A DNA stretch of 64,000 nucleotides from Tepidibacter formicigenes DSM 15518 (GCF_900142235.1 NZ_FRAE01000007.1:32062-96061), one strand, 5' to 3'. Positions 54,526 to 63,826 are shown, counted from the stretch's first letter. Numbers and translations are program-made. The notes: generated by a model not told the origin, from the sequence alone.

Positions 54526-55644
54526 ATGCAAGGACCAAGAGGAACTAAAAGAGAAGAATTTAAAGATGTAATTAACTTAATTAATAATATTTTTAGAATT
54601 TCTAATGGACACAATCCTACTATGGAAAAGGAATTTCCGCTTTTACTTAATGAAAACAATATAGATAACATGAGAATAATTATAGAAGATGGAAAAGTAG
54701 TTTCAGGCGTTAATTTTTTTAAAGAAGATATTTTTATAGAGGGAAGTATAATAAAAGCAGCATCTATTGGTGGAGTATGTACTCATAAGGATTATAGAAA
54801 AAGAGGATATTCATCTTTAATTTTAGACGATGTTGAAAAAAAGATGTATGAAGATAATATTGACATTGTTCTTATTTCAGGAACAAGAGGTCTATATAAA
54901 AGAAGAAATTGTATTGAGGTTAAAAATTTTTATAAATATACAATAAAACCGAAAAATATAGATATAGATATTGAAGTTGTAGATTACAAGGAAGATTATT
55001 TAAATGAAATATCTGACATGTATAATCAAAACTCTACAAGATATTACAGAACATATGAAGAATTTGAAATACTTCTTGAGGCTGCAACTATTCCTTGGGG
55101 AACATATACCTATAAAAAATATGTGTTAATAAAAGATGAAAAGTTATTAGGATATATTGTCCTTAGAATAATTGATGAAGATATTAAATATGGACAAGTT
55201 ATAGAATCTTTTGGAAACCCAGAAATTATATTTAAAGTTCTTTCAAATATCTGTTTAAATTTAGAACTTGATAATATTAAATATTATGTTCATATAAAAG
55301 ATAAAATAAATCAATTAATGGATTATTTTAAGAAAGAAAAAACATATCTTCATGGAACAGTTAAGATAATTAATTTTCTTAGTTTTATGGAGAATTTAAG
55401 AAACTATTTTATTCAACATGTACCAAAAAGCTTAATGGATAAGATTAAATTTAAGGAAGATGAAGAAGGTTATTATTTTGAAATAGAAAATGAGGTATTA
55501 AAAATTAAAGATATTAAAATCCTTACACAATTAGTATTCGAAGGTTATGATATAAATTTAGAAGATAAACCTAAGATTAAGAAATTTTTAAATAGTGTTT
55601 TTCCAATTCCATTTATATGGACTGCTAATTTAAATTATCAATAA
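54526..55644 (+). CDS. GNAT family acetyltransferase-like protein in the glycan cluster
   Basis: A 372-residue protein. The GNAT core occupies about residues 1-140, with the acetyl-CoA loop GGVCTHKDYRKRGYSSLIL (R-x-x-G-x-S form) and the LISGTRGLYKRRNC strand. A second domain follows that also looks GNAT- or SCP2-like, as in Eis-type two-domain enzymes. It lies between the permeases and the GH123-like gene, so it may act on an amino sugar or an imported product; this is inference. The substrate cannot be read from the sequence. Confidence 0.75.
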   Translation: MQGPRGTKREEFKDVINLINNIFRISNGHNPTMEKEFPLLLNENNIDNMRIIIEDGKVVSGVNFFKEDIFIEGSIIKAASIGGVCTHKDYRKRGYSSLILDDVEKKMYEDNIDIVLISGTRGLYKRRNCIEVKNFYKYTIKPKNIDIDIEVVDYKEDYLNEISDMYNQNSTRYYRTYEEFEILLEAATIPWGTYTYKKYVLIKDEKLLGYIVLRIIDEDIKYGQVIESFGNPEIIFKVLSNICLNLELDNIKYYVHIKDKINQLMDYFKKEKTYLHGTVKIINFLSFMENLRNYFIQHVPKSLMDKIKFKEDEEGYYFEIENEVLKIKDIKILTQLVFEGYDINLEDKPKIKKFLNSVFPIPFIWTANLNYQ

Positions 55645-55663
55645 AAATAAGGGGATGAGTTAA

Positions 55664-57418
55664 TTGAATATTAAATATGCTCTTTTAGATTCATCATATA
55701 AACATATAAAATATAGTGATGTTCCTAAAACTATATGGGGGAAAAAAGATATGGAAATCACTATTGCAAAACAAGAAAAATTTGCATTTCAACTAATGTT
55801 AAATTGCAATGAGGAAATTTATTATTCATTAGATAAAAATAATAATCTTAGTTGGAAAGGTATTAAAAATAGATTAAGATTAGAATTAAATTTAGATAAA
55901 AAGTTAGAAGAATATTTTAATATTGCATTTTTAGGTTATATAAAAGATGATACAGGAATCCTTGTTAGTGATCCTATTTTAAGAGAACCAGGACTTTTGA
56001 TAGAAGAAGGAATTTCACAGATGATATGGATAGAGGGTGTAGTACCTTCTTCTTGGGAAAATAAAAATATAGATATAAACATTGATATATACAGTCAATG
56101 TGGCTTTGGTGATGAAGAAAAAATAAAAACAGTTAAAGTAAAAGTGAATGTTATGGATATATGTTTAAGTCCATTAAATAAGTCTGATTTTTATCTAGAT
56201 TTATGGCAACATCCAAGCAATTGGGCCAGAATGTATAAAGTTCCTCTTTGGTCTAAAGCTCATTGGGACATTATAAAAATTTATCTAGAGGAACTAGCAT
56301 CTATGGGTGAAAAGGTTATTACAGCAATTGTTTCAGATTTTCCATGGGCAGGTCAATCTTGTTATAAATTTTCAAAAAATGCTTCAAACCTTTTTGAGCA
56401 CAACATGATTAAGATAATAAAGAATAAAAATGGGAAACTATTATGTGATTTTTCTATTTTAGATAGATATATTGAAATATGCATAAAACTGGGAATAGAT
56501 GAAGAGATAGATTTATTTGGCCTTTTAGGTAACTGGGATGCCTTTGATTTTGGAAATCCTATTAAAGACTATAAAGACCCAATAAGATTAAACTATTATG
56601 ATGAAGGTAGTGAAACTTTTAAATACATAAGTACAAAAAAAGAGTTAAAAGTTTATATTACATCATTGTTTAATCATCTAATAGAAAAGGGTTGGTGGAA
56701 TAAGGTTTATGTGATGAGTGATGAACCTAATAATCCAGATCTTTTTAATGAGTATGTTGAATTTATTAATTCTTGTTCAAAAGAACATAAAGTGTTTTAT
56801 AAGACGGCTGTTCATGATAAAAAATTTATGAAAGAGTTTTCTAAAAAAGTAGACTCTCTTTCTTTAAGTGCACCTTTTACTATAAGTAGTTTAAATAACT
56901 TATATGAAATGAAAAAATATTTTGATGAAAAATTAGGAAAATTTACATGGTATGTTTGTTGTTTCCCTCAAAGACCTAATAATTTTATAAGCTCTCCTTT
57001 TATAGAAAATAGGCTAATTGGATGGTTTACATATTATTTTGGACTAGATGGATTCTTAAGATGGGATTATGCTATATGGCCAGATGATCCTTGGAATGAA
57101 CCAAGCTATAAGTTTCCAAGTTGGAAAGCTGGAGATATGTTCTTTGTCTATCCAGGAAAGGACTTAAAGCCAGTACGTTCAGTTCGTTGGGAAAACCTAA
57201 GATTTGGAATTCAGGATTATCAACTATTTAAGCTTCTAGAGGAAAAAGGATTTTCAAAGAAAGAAATAGAAGAAAAATTCATGGAAAAAGCTTTAGGAAA
57301 AAAAGAAGAAATGAAGGCTCCATGTGATAGAAGTGTAGATTTAAATTATAAGCTTGAATATGATTTATATAATGAAATTAGAAAAATTATTATGGAAAAA
57401 TTAATTTGTTTCTCTTAA
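55664..57418 (+). CDS. GH123-like / DUF4091 glycoside hydrolase, probably intracellular
   Basis: 584 residues with no signal peptide. An N-terminal beta-sandwich of about 165 residues precedes a TIM-barrel region and a C-terminal DUF4091 segment (GLDGFLRWDYAIWPDDPW, then VRSVRWENLRFGIQDYQLFKLLEEKG in part). MSDEP places an Asp-Glu pair at 353-354, where GH123 N-acetyl-beta-galactosaminidases have their catalytic DE. With the upstream importer this suggests uptake of a GalNAc-containing oligosaccharide and its cleavage inside the cell. TTG start after GGGGATGA. The exact substrate is inference. Confidence 0.7.
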   Translation: MNIKYALLDSSYKHIKYSDVPKTIWGKKDMEITIAKQEKFAFQLMLNCNEEIYYSLDKNNNLSWKGIKNRLRLELNLDKKLEEYFNIAFLGYIKDDTGILVSDPILREPGLLIEEGISQMIWIEGVVPSSWENKNIDINIDIYSQCGFGDEEKIKTVKVKVNVMDICLSPLNKSDFYLDLWQHPSNWARMYKVPLWSKAHWDIIKIYLEELASMGEKVITAIVSDFPWAGQSCYKFSKNASNLFEHNMIKIIKNKNGKLLCDFSILDRYIEICIKLGIDEEIDLFGLLGNWDAFDFGNPIKDYKDPIRLNYYDEGSETFKYISTKKELKVYITSLFNHLIEKGWWNKVYVMSDEPNNPDLFNEYVEFINSCSKEHKVFYKTAVHDKKFMKEFSKKVDSLSLSAPFTISSLNNLYEMKKYFDEKLGKFTWYVCCFPQRPNNFISSPFIENRLIGWFTYYFGLDGFLRWDYAIWPDDPWNEPSYKFPSWKAGDMFFVYPGKDLKPVRSVRWENLRFGIQDYQLFKLLEEKGFSKKEIEEKFMEKALGKKEEMKAPCDRSVDLNYKLEYDLYNEIRKIIMEKLICFS

Positions 57419-57486
57419 AGGTCTTTTTACTATAATATCTTCATTTGTATGGAATATAAATTTAAAATAGAAACAAACTTAATTGT

Positions 57487-57523
57487 AAAAGCATCTGACG
57501 ATAAAATGTTAGATGCTTTTTAT
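57487..57523 (+). terminator. intrinsic terminator after the glycan cluster
   Basis: AAAAGCATCT and AGATGCTTTT pair around a 14-base loop; T residues follow. Confidence 0.75.
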
Positions 57524-57547
57524 TTTAATATTTATATTTGTTAAACA

Positions 57548-57576
57548 TTGTCGAAATATTTCGTGTTTGATATAAT
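57548..57576 (+). promoter_or_regulatory. promoter with a palindromic spacer upstream of the ftsA-like gene
   Basis: TTGTCG and TATAAT with 17-base spacing. The palindrome CGAAATATTTCG (57552-57563) runs from the -35 box into the spacer and could be a repressor operator. Transcripts would carry a 190-base leader containing the dispersed repeat copy D before the gene. The rest of the 357-base gap holds a terminator and that repeat. Confidence 0.6.
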
Positions 57577-57624
57577 TTTAAGTGTATTAAAGGGATATAT
57601 TGGAATACTATTTATAAGGAAAAT

Positions 57625-57755
57625 ACTTTTTATAACGAATAGGAAATTATATTCCTTTATATTCCTATTTAAATTGTGGATAAATATAAATTCCGTTATG
57701 AGTTTCAAAAAAGTCTACATTTAAAATCTTTAGAATGAAGAGTTTTTTATTAAAA
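57625..57755 (+). repeat. dispersed intergenic element, copy D (hairpin module absent)
   Basis: It matches the copy at 21116 at both ends: TAGGAAATTAT early, GTGGATAAATATAA in the middle and TTTCAAAAAAGTCTACATTT with the same 3' stem region at the end. Where copy B has the CAACGG hairpin module between two ATGAA sequences, this copy has a single ATGAG. AATAGGAA and TTCCTATT form an inverted repeat near the 5' end. The terminal stem has one mismatch (AGAG for AGAC). It ends 21 bases before the ftsA-like start. Confidence 0.7.
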
Positions 57756-57775
57756 AAGAAAAAGAGGTGCATTTT

Positions 57776-59668
57776 ATGCAGGAAGATAAAAATTTAAAAA
57801 TAAATGTAAATGATTTATTTTTTGCTTTAGATATAGGAACTAGAAATGTAGTAGGTATTGTAGGAAGGAAAAATGAAGATAATTTTGATGTAATAGATCA
57901 TGAGATTATAGAGCATCCAGATAGAGCGATGTATGATGGACAAATACATGATATAAACAAGGTTTCTGAAGTTGTAAAAAAAGTAAAGAGAAGATTAGAA
58001 GAACGTTTAGGAGTAGAATTAAAATATGTATCTATAGCAGCAGCAGGTAGAGCCCTTAAAACAAAGAGAGTAAAAGTTGAGATGAATATAGATAGTACTG
58101 TAGAAATAGAAAAAAGAATTATAAACTCTTTAGAACTAGAAGGAATTCAAAAAGCTCAGGAAGAAATATCTCAAGATGAAAAGAATAAATCAAGTTATTA
58201 TTGTGTAGGACATACTGTAGTAAATTATTATTTAGACAACTCACCCATAACAAATCCTAGGGGGCATAAAGGCAATAAATTAGAGGGAGATATAATTGCA
58301 ACTTTTTTACCACATATAGTAGTAGATAGTTTATATACTGTAGTTCATAGAGCAAATTTAGAAGTTATAAGTTTAACTCTAGAGCCAATTGCTGCTATAA
58401 ATATTTGTATACCACAAAAATTTAGATTATTAAATTTAACTTTGGTAGATATTGGAGCAGGAACTTCAGATATAGCTATAACTAAAGATGGTGCTGTAGT
58501 TGCTTATGGAATGGTATCCATTGCTGGAGATGAAATAACAGAAGCTTTATCAAAATCATTACTTCTTGACTTTGTAACAGCTGAAAAACTAAAAATACAA
58601 CTTAATATAAAACATGAACATACTTTCTCGGATATAGTTGGAATGTCTTATAATATGACAACAGATGAAATATTAGATAAAATAGATGATTCTATAAAAA
58701 ATCTTGCGAATAAAATTAGTGAAACTATAGTTGAATTTAATGGCAAAAAGCCAAGTGCGGTATTTTGTATAGGAGGAGGAAGTCAAATTCCAAGACTTAC
58801 AGAATATATAGCTTTAAACTTAGATATACCTAAAGAAAGAGTTGTTATAAAAGGATCTGAAGCTCTTGAAAATATAAATTTTGAAAAAGAAAAGCTAATA
58901 GGTCCAGAATATATAACTCCTATAGGTATAGGATGTATATCATCTAATGCAGATGAAGAAGATTTTCTTCAAATAATGGTTAATAAAACACCAATAAGAT
59001 TATTTAATTCTAAGGAACTTTCAATTTCAGATGCTTTAGTTTTAGTAGGATTCAATCCAAGAAAATTAATTGGGAAAAAAGGAAAAGACTTAATATACTA
59101 TTTTAATGGAAAAAAAGAAAAAAAGTTAGGTTGTTATGGAGAATCAGCTAAAATTTATATAAATGGAGAATTAGGAAGCCTTGATACTAAACTCAAAAAC
59201 AAGGATGTTATAGAGATAGAAGAAGCTGTAAATGGGGAAGATGCAAAAGTTTATATAGAAGATTTGATAAAGCTATATAATATTGATGAATATAAATATG
59301 ATATACTTATTAATGATGAATTAGTATCATCAAACTATGAAGTTAGGGAAAATGACTATATAGAATTAAGAAGAAAAAATAGTGATGAAACAGAAATAGA
59401 AACTATAGAAGAAATTAATGAGAAAACTATAGATTTAAATAAAAAAGAAGGGTATAATTCTAATAAATATATAACAGTTAAAGTAAATGGAGAAGATATA
59501 GACATTAAAAAGAAAAATAGGGATGTAATTTTTGTGGATATTTTTGATTATATAGAGTTTGATAGAACTAAAGTAAAAGGTACATTGATTTTAAAATTAA
59601 ATGGAAGAAAAGCTAATTATACAGATATATTAAGAAATAACGATGTTATAGAGGTTTATTGGGAATAA
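57776..59668 (+). CDS. FtsA-like actin-fold ATPase with repeated C-terminal modules
   Basis: About 630 residues. Residues 15-390 form an FtsA/actin-type ATPase: LDIGTRNVVGIVG (phosphate 1), LTLVDIGAGTSDIAI (phosphate 2) and FCIGGGSQIPRLTEYI (adenosine). A C-terminal extension of about 240 residues has at least four short repeats of the form hhNGxxxxxxxxLKNxDxIEI (for instance near 463, 500, 550 and 605), which look like small beta-grasp modules. FtsA's C-terminal membrane-anchoring helix is not seen. It stands alone, not next to ftsZ. The ATG at 57776 follows AAGAGGTG. The function is probably division- or envelope-related, but uncertain. Confidence 0.75.
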   Translation: MQEDKNLKINVNDLFFALDIGTRNVVGIVGRKNEDNFDVIDHEIIEHPDRAMYDGQIHDINKVSEVVKKVKRRLEERLGVELKYVSIAAAGRALKTKRVKVEMNIDSTVEIEKRIINSLELEGIQKAQEEISQDEKNKSSYYCVGHTVVNYYLDNSPITNPRGHKGNKLEGDIIATFLPHIVVDSLYTVVHRANLEVISLTLEPIAAINICIPQKFRLLNLTLVDIGAGTSDIAITKDGAVVAYGMVSIAGDEITEALSKSLLLDFVTAEKLKIQLNIKHEHTFSDIVGMSYNMTTDEILDKIDDSIKNLANKISETIVEFNGKKPSAVFCIGGGSQIPRLTEYIALNLDIPKERVVIKGSEALENINFEKEKLIGPEYITPIGIGCISSNADEEDFLQIMVNKTPIRLFNSKELSISDALVLVGFNPRKLIGKKGKDLIYYFNGKKEKKLGCYGESAKIYINGELGSLDTKLKNKDVIEIEEAVNGEDAKVYIEDLIKLYNIDEYKYDILINDELVSSNYEVRENDYIELRRKNSDETEIETIEEINEKTIDLNKKEGYNSNKYITVKVNGEDIDIKKKNRDVIFVDIFDYIEFDRTKVKGTLILKLNGRKANYTDILRNNDVIEVYWE

Positions 59669-59679
59669 TAATTAATTTA

Positions 59680-59722
59680 TATGAAGTCCCGTATTGTTTT
59701 AACAATATTGGGACTTTATATA
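59680..59722 (+). terminator. intrinsic terminator after the ftsA-like gene
   Basis: AAGTCCC and GGGACTT, extended by TATTGTT / AACAATA, followed by a T/A-rich stretch. Confidence 0.75.
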
Positions 59723-59743
59723 TAAATAATTGGGAGTGATTAT

Positions 59744-61447
59744 ATGGAGGTTACCAGAAAAATCCTTATCATGAATAAAAAAGGTATTCATGCAAGAACT
59801 GCAGCTATGATAGTTTCATTTGTAAATAATATAAGAAATAAATATAATGTTAAAACATATATAAAAAAAGATAAGACAAATATAAAAATACCTATTTCTA
59901 GTATGTTAGCTTTAACATCATTAAGAATAAAGCAGGGAGAAACTATTATAATTAGTTGCATTGGTGAAAAATGTGAATCAGCTCTTGATGAAATAGAAAA
60001 TTATATATCAGGTCAAATAGATCAGAAAATGGATGATATAGAAGAACTTGATAAAGTTTTAGAGGAAAATACTATAAATATAACTAGTGAATTAGAATCA
60101 ATTAAAGAAATAAAAGATAAATTTGGAAGTATACTTAATCATATTAATGATGGAATTTGTTTGATGGATAATAAAGGTATTATAACTTATGTTAATACTG
60201 CTTATGAAAAAATATTTAAAACAAGAGCTGAGGATATAATAGGAAAAAATGTAAAGAACGTATATCCAAATAGACCAAGTATTAAGGCATTAGATGAAAA
60301 TATAAATATTTTAAATGTTGTTATGGATGAAAATAATGATAAGCAAATAATTTCAAATTCAAATTCAATATTTGCAAATGGAGTATTTAAAGGAGTTTTA
60401 ACTACTTATAAAGATGTTACTGATTTGAGAAAAATGATGTATAATTTGGATAAGGCTAGGGAGAAAATAAAATATTATGAAGAAGAGCTTGATAAAAAAA
60501 ATAATGTACATGAAGCTTTTAATTTTATAATAGGAAAAAGTTCACTGCTTAAAGAAGCAATAGCCATGGCATTTAAAGCTGCTAAAACATCTGCAACTGT
60601 AATGATTAGAGGAGAAAGTGGCACAGGTAAAGAACTTGTTGCTAAAGCTATACATGAAGCTAGTAAAAGAAAAAAAGGACCATTTATTAAAGTAAATTGT
60701 GCCGCTATACCAGAAAACTTGCTTGAAAGTGAATTATTTGGATATGAAAAAGGTGCTTTTACAGGTGCTTTAAAAAGAAAAATAGGAAAATTTGAACTTG
60801 CAAATGAGGGAACAATTTTTTTAGATGAGATTGGTGAAATAAACTATAACCTTCAAGCAAAGCTTCTTAGAGCAATACAAGAAAAAGAAATAGAAAGACT
60901 TGGAGGAAATACACCTATAAAAACAGATATTAGAATAATAGCTGCTACAAATAGAAATTTAGAAGAAATGGTATCTGATAATATTTTTAGAGAAGATTTG
61001 TATTATAGATTAAATGTTATACCTATTATACTTCCCCCTCTTAGAAATAGAAAAGGAGATATTCCTTTATTAGTAGAGCATTTTATTGAAAAGATTTGTA
61101 ATGAGGAAAATATACCAGTAAAAAATATATCTAATGAAGCATTAAAATATTTAGAGGAATATTCATGGCCTGGAAATATTAGAGAACTTGAAAATCTGAT
61201 TATGAGAGCTATCGCATTAAGTGAAGAAGAAATAGATATAAATAGCTTTCCAACATTTATCAAATCTATATCTAAAAATAAAAATCTTATAAATTTAAAA
61301 GGTAATGATTTAGCTACAATGGAAGAATATGATAGAGAAATAATTAAATTAGCACTTGAAAAACATAAATCTTTCAATAAAGCGGCAAAAGCTTTAGGAC
61401 TTACACATAGGACAATATCTTTAAAGGCTAAAAAATATAACTTATAA
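59744..61447 (+). CDS. sigma-54-dependent activator with N-terminal HPr-like domain
   Basis: 567 residues in four parts: an HPr-like domain (1-90) with the phosphoacceptor-type motif GIHART (His16), a PAS domain (about 120-235), a sigma-54 AAA+ domain with Walker A GESGTGKE at 290-297 and the sigma-54 contact loop GAFTGA at 337-342, and a C-terminal Fis-type helix-turn-helix. It would open promoters bound by RpoN polymerase. A -24/-12 promoter lies 180 bases downstream, before HPr-dhaK-dhaL, its likely target. The HPr domain suggests control by PTS phosphorylation, which is inferred. Confidence 0.92.
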   Translation: MEVTRKILIMNKKGIHARTAAMIVSFVNNIRNKYNVKTYIKKDKTNIKIPISSMLALTSLRIKQGETIIISCIGEKCESALDEIENYISGQIDQKMDDIEELDKVLEENTINITSELESIKEIKDKFGSILNHINDGICLMDNKGIITYVNTAYEKIFKTRAEDIIGKNVKNVYPNRPSIKALDENINILNVVMDENNDKQIISNSNSIFANGVFKGVLTTYKDVTDLRKMMYNLDKAREKIKYYEEELDKKNNVHEAFNFIIGKSSLLKEAIAMAFKAAKTSATVMIRGESGTGKELVAKAIHEASKRKKGPFIKVNCAAIPENLLESELFGYEKGAFTGALKRKIGKFELANEGTIFLDEIGEINYNLQAKLLRAIQEKEIERLGGNTPIKTDIRIIAATNRNLEEMVSDNIFREDLYYRLNVIPIILPPLRNRKGDIPLLVEHFIEKICNEENIPVKNISNEALKYLEEYSWPGNIRELENLIMRAIALSEEEIDINSFPTFIKSISKNKNLINLKGNDLATMEEYDREIIKLALEKHKSFNKAAKALGLTHRTISLKAKKYNL

Positions 61448-61454
61448 TTTAAAG

Positions 61455-61505
61455 AAAGTTGATAAAATTTATCATTAGTTAATAAATTTTATCAACTTTT
61501 TCTTA
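61455..61505 (+). terminator. intrinsic terminator after the sigma-54 activator gene
   Basis: AAAGTTGATAAAATTTAT and ATAAATTTTATCAACTTT form a perfect 18-bp stem around a nine-base loop, then T residues. It separates the regulator from its presumed target operon. Confidence 0.85.
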
Positions 61506-61627
61506 TAAAGCATTTTAATTTCTAGTTTTTATATTAGGTGATTTAATAATTATTTTTATAATAAAATTAAGTTACTTCAAGAAATTTGAAAGAAGCAATT
61601 ACTTATAAAATAGAGGTTTATAATATA

Positions 61628-61643
61628 TGGCATAATAGTTGCT
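61628..61643 (+). promoter_or_regulatory. sigma-54 (RpoN) -24/-12 promoter of the HPr-dhaKL operon
   Basis: TGGCATAATAGTTGCT matches the RpoN consensus TGGCAY-N5-TTGCW, with the invariant GG (61629-61630) and GC (61641-61642) ten bases apart. It lies about 90 bases before the HPr gene and directly after a gene for a sigma-54 activator. The dyad TTCAA-GAAAT-TTGAA at 61576-61590 is a weak candidate upstream activator site. Confidence 0.85.
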
Positions 61644-61732
61644 TGTATATAATACTAAGTAAATTATACTGAAAATCTATACTGAAAATTATCAGAAAAG
61701 GTAAAATATATAGGAGTGATAGGAGTGATAAA

Positions 61733-61996
61733 ATGTTAGAAAAGAAAATTATTGTAAAAGAACAAAATGGATTACATGCTAGACCAGCAGGAGCAGTAGT
61801 TAAAATAGCAGGAGAATTTAAAAGTAGAGTGTATATAGATGTAAATGGAAAAAAGGCTAATGCCAAAAGTATAATGGGAGTGATGTCCTTAGGAGTAAAA
61901 GAAAATCAAGAAATAACTATCATAGTTGATGGAGAAGATGAAGGTGATGCATTAAATGCGTTGGTTAAGTTAATAGAATCAAATTTTGAAATTTAG
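61733..61996 (+). CDS. HPr family phosphocarrier protein
   Basis: An 87-residue protein with all HPr hallmarks: His15 in NGLHARPAG, and Ser46 in AKSIMGVMSLG, the site for HPr kinase. It could serve the general PTS or, from its place before dhaK, the PEP-dependent phosphorylation of dihydroxyacetone, where DhaM normally includes an HPr domain. Retention of Ser46 argues that it behaves like a regular HPr. The ribosome region is a tandem GGAGTGATAGGAGTGAT. Confidence 0.93.
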   Translation: MLEKKIIVKEQNGLHARPAGAVVKIAGEFKSRVYIDVNGKKANAKSIMGVMSLGVKENQEITIIVDGEDEGDALNALVKLIESNFEI

Positions 61997-62043
61997 AATA
62001 AAATTTAAAATTATATGTAAAAAAATTAAAAGGGGGAATTAAA

Positions 62044-63042
62044 ATGAAAAAAATTATTAATAATGTAGAGGAAATAGTAAATGAAATGTTAAACGGGATA
62101 GTAAAAGCACACCCAAATCATGTTAAAAGAATAGAAGGATTTAATGTATTAGTAAGAGCTAATTCTCCAGTGCAAGGTAAAGTTGCATTAGTTAGTGGTG
62201 GGGGGAGTGGACATGAGCCGTCACATGCAGGATTTGTAGGAAAAGGAATGCTTGATGGTGCAGTAGCAGGAGAAATATTTACATCACCAACTCCAGATCA
62301 AATACTTGAAGGGATAAAGGCTGTTGACTGAGGAAAAGGAGTATTATTAGTAATTAAGAACTATTCAGGGGATGTAATGAATTTTGAAATGGCAGCTGAA
62401 ATGGCAGATATGGAAGGAATTAAAGTAGAAAAAGTAATAGTAAATGATGATGTTGCTGTTGAAAACAGTACATACACAATTGGTAGAAGAGGGGTAGCTG
62501 GTACTATATTTGTTCATAAAATTGCAGGAGGTGCAGCTGAAGAAGGAAAAGACTTAGAAGAGGTCAAAAAAATTGCTCAAAGGGTTATAGATAATACTAG
62601 AACAATGGGAATGAGTTTAGGGGCATGTACTGTTCCAGCTGTTGGAAAACCGAGTTTTGAGCTTAAGGAAGATGAAATAGAAATGGGTCTTGGAATTCAT
62701 GGAGAACCAGGAACTCATAGAGAAAAAATATCTAGTGCAGATCAATTAACAACTTATATGTTAAATAAGATACTAGAAGATATGACAGTTAATAAAGGTG
62801 AAGAAGTAGCTGTATTAGTAAATGGACTTGGAGGAACTCCATTAATGGAGATTTATATTGTAAATAGAAAACTACATGAATTATTAGAAGAAAAAGAAAT
62901 TAAGGTAGTTAAAACTTTACTTGGAAATTATATGACTTCTCTTGAAATGCCAGGATTTTCAATTAGCGTAATTAAATTAGATGAAGAATTAAAGAGATTA
63001 TTAAAAGCATCAGCAGATACACCGGGATATAAAGAAATATAA
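62044..63042 (+). pseudogene. dhaK: dihydroxyacetone kinase subunit DhaK, interrupted by an in-frame TGA
   Basis: DhaK binds dihydroxyacetone covalently through a His and passes it to DhaL for phosphorylation. The frame is intact for 332 residues except for TGA at codon 96 (62329-62331), in the context KAVD-stop-GKGVLL. Most DhaK proteins have Gly or another small residue there, so a single G-to-T change of GGA would explain it. Upstream GGGSGHEP and downstream NYSGDVMNFEMA and GIHGEPG (His219) are well conserved, so decay, if real, is recent. A sequencing error is possible. No frameshift is needed. Confidence 0.85.
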
Positions 63043-63064
63043 TTTAAGAAAAGGGGAAGAAATT

Positions 63065-63697
63065 ATGATAGACAAGAAAACGTTTTTACAAATAATAAAT
63101 ACTTTATCAGATAACATTATAGCAAACAAAGAAATTTTAAATGAACTTGATATGGCAATTGGAGATGCGGATCATGGATCGAATATGGCTAGAGGATTTA
63201 GTGAGGTAAAGAAAAAATTAGAAAGTATTAAAGATTTAGAGTTTGCTATAATATTAAAAACAATAGCAATGACTTTAATTTCTACAGTGGGTGGAGCTTC
63301 AGGACCACTTTATGGAACTGCGTTTTTAAAGGCATCAGGAGCAGTGGCAGGCAAAGAAACTCTTGAAGCTGATGATTTAATTTGTATTTATGAAGCAGTT
63401 ATAACTGGAATTAAGCAAAGAGGACAGTCTGATAAAGGACATAAAACAATGCTTGATGCAATAATACCTGCTTATGAAGCATTTAAATCTTCAATAGAAA
63501 GTGGAAATGATTTAAATACAGCAGCACTTAAAGCTGTAGAAGCTGCAGATGAAGGCGTTGAATATACAAAAACTATAAAAGCAATTAAGGGAAGAGCAAG
63601 CTTTTTAGGAGAAAGAAGTATTGGGCATGCAGATCCAGGTGCAACTTCAAGTTATATTATTATAAAATCGATTGCAGATGTAATTAAAGAAGATTAG
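63065..63697 (+). CDS. dhaL: dihydroxyacetone kinase subunit DhaL
   Basis: The ATP/ADP-binding subunit of PTS-dependent dihydroxyacetone kinase: bound ADP is rephosphorylated by DhaM and the phosphate passes to dihydroxyacetone. 210 residues with the Mg-binding Asp motif IGDADHGSNMARGF, TVGGASGPLYGTAF, GQSDKGHKTMLDAIIPA and GRASFLGERSIGHADPGA. The start has AAGGGG. No dhaM gene follows in the window; an IS110-type element begins about 50-130 bases downstream. Confidence 0.94.
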   Translation: MIDKKTFLQIINTLSDNIIANKEILNELDMAIGDADHGSNMARGFSEVKKKLESIKDLEFAIILKTIAMTLISTVGGASGPLYGTAFLKASGAVAGKETLEADDLICIYEAVITGIKQRGQSDKGHKTMLDAIIPAYEAFKSSIESGNDLNTAALKAVEAADEGVEYTKTIKAIKGRASFLGERSIGHADPGATSSYIIIKSIADVIKED

Positions 63698-63746
63698 ATT
63701 TAAGGGAGCATTCCTGTAATGAATAAATTTGAACTTTGATAAAAAA

Positions 63747-63822
63747 AGTACCTCCTGATAGAATACAGGGTGTAAGGTTGCAACTTACCCCGAATTAAAA
63801 TAAGACTATCAATGGAGGTACT
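63747..63822 (+). ncRNA. structured leader of the IS110-type element, possible bridge RNA region
   Basis: AGTACCTCC (63747-63755) and TGATAG (63756-63761) pair with CTATCA (63806-63811) and GGAGGTACT (63814-63822), giving 15 base pairs with a two-base bulge. The right arm contains GGAGGT, the transposase ribosome site, so the fold hides it. Inside is a second stem, GTAAG / CTTAC, flanked by GGG / CCC (63768-63791). IS110 elements carry a non-coding bridge RNA at the left end next to the transposase; this is the right place for one. The assignment is inference and the element's left boundary was not located. Confidence 0.45.
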
Positions 63823-63826
63823 ACAA

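Noticed and set aside
62329..62331. TGA in dhaK as a selenocysteine codon
   Set aside because: The aligned position in DhaK is normally Gly or another small residue, not Cys, and I see no stable stem-loop directly after the TGA that could act as a bacterial SECIS. A nonsense mutation or sequencing error is simpler.
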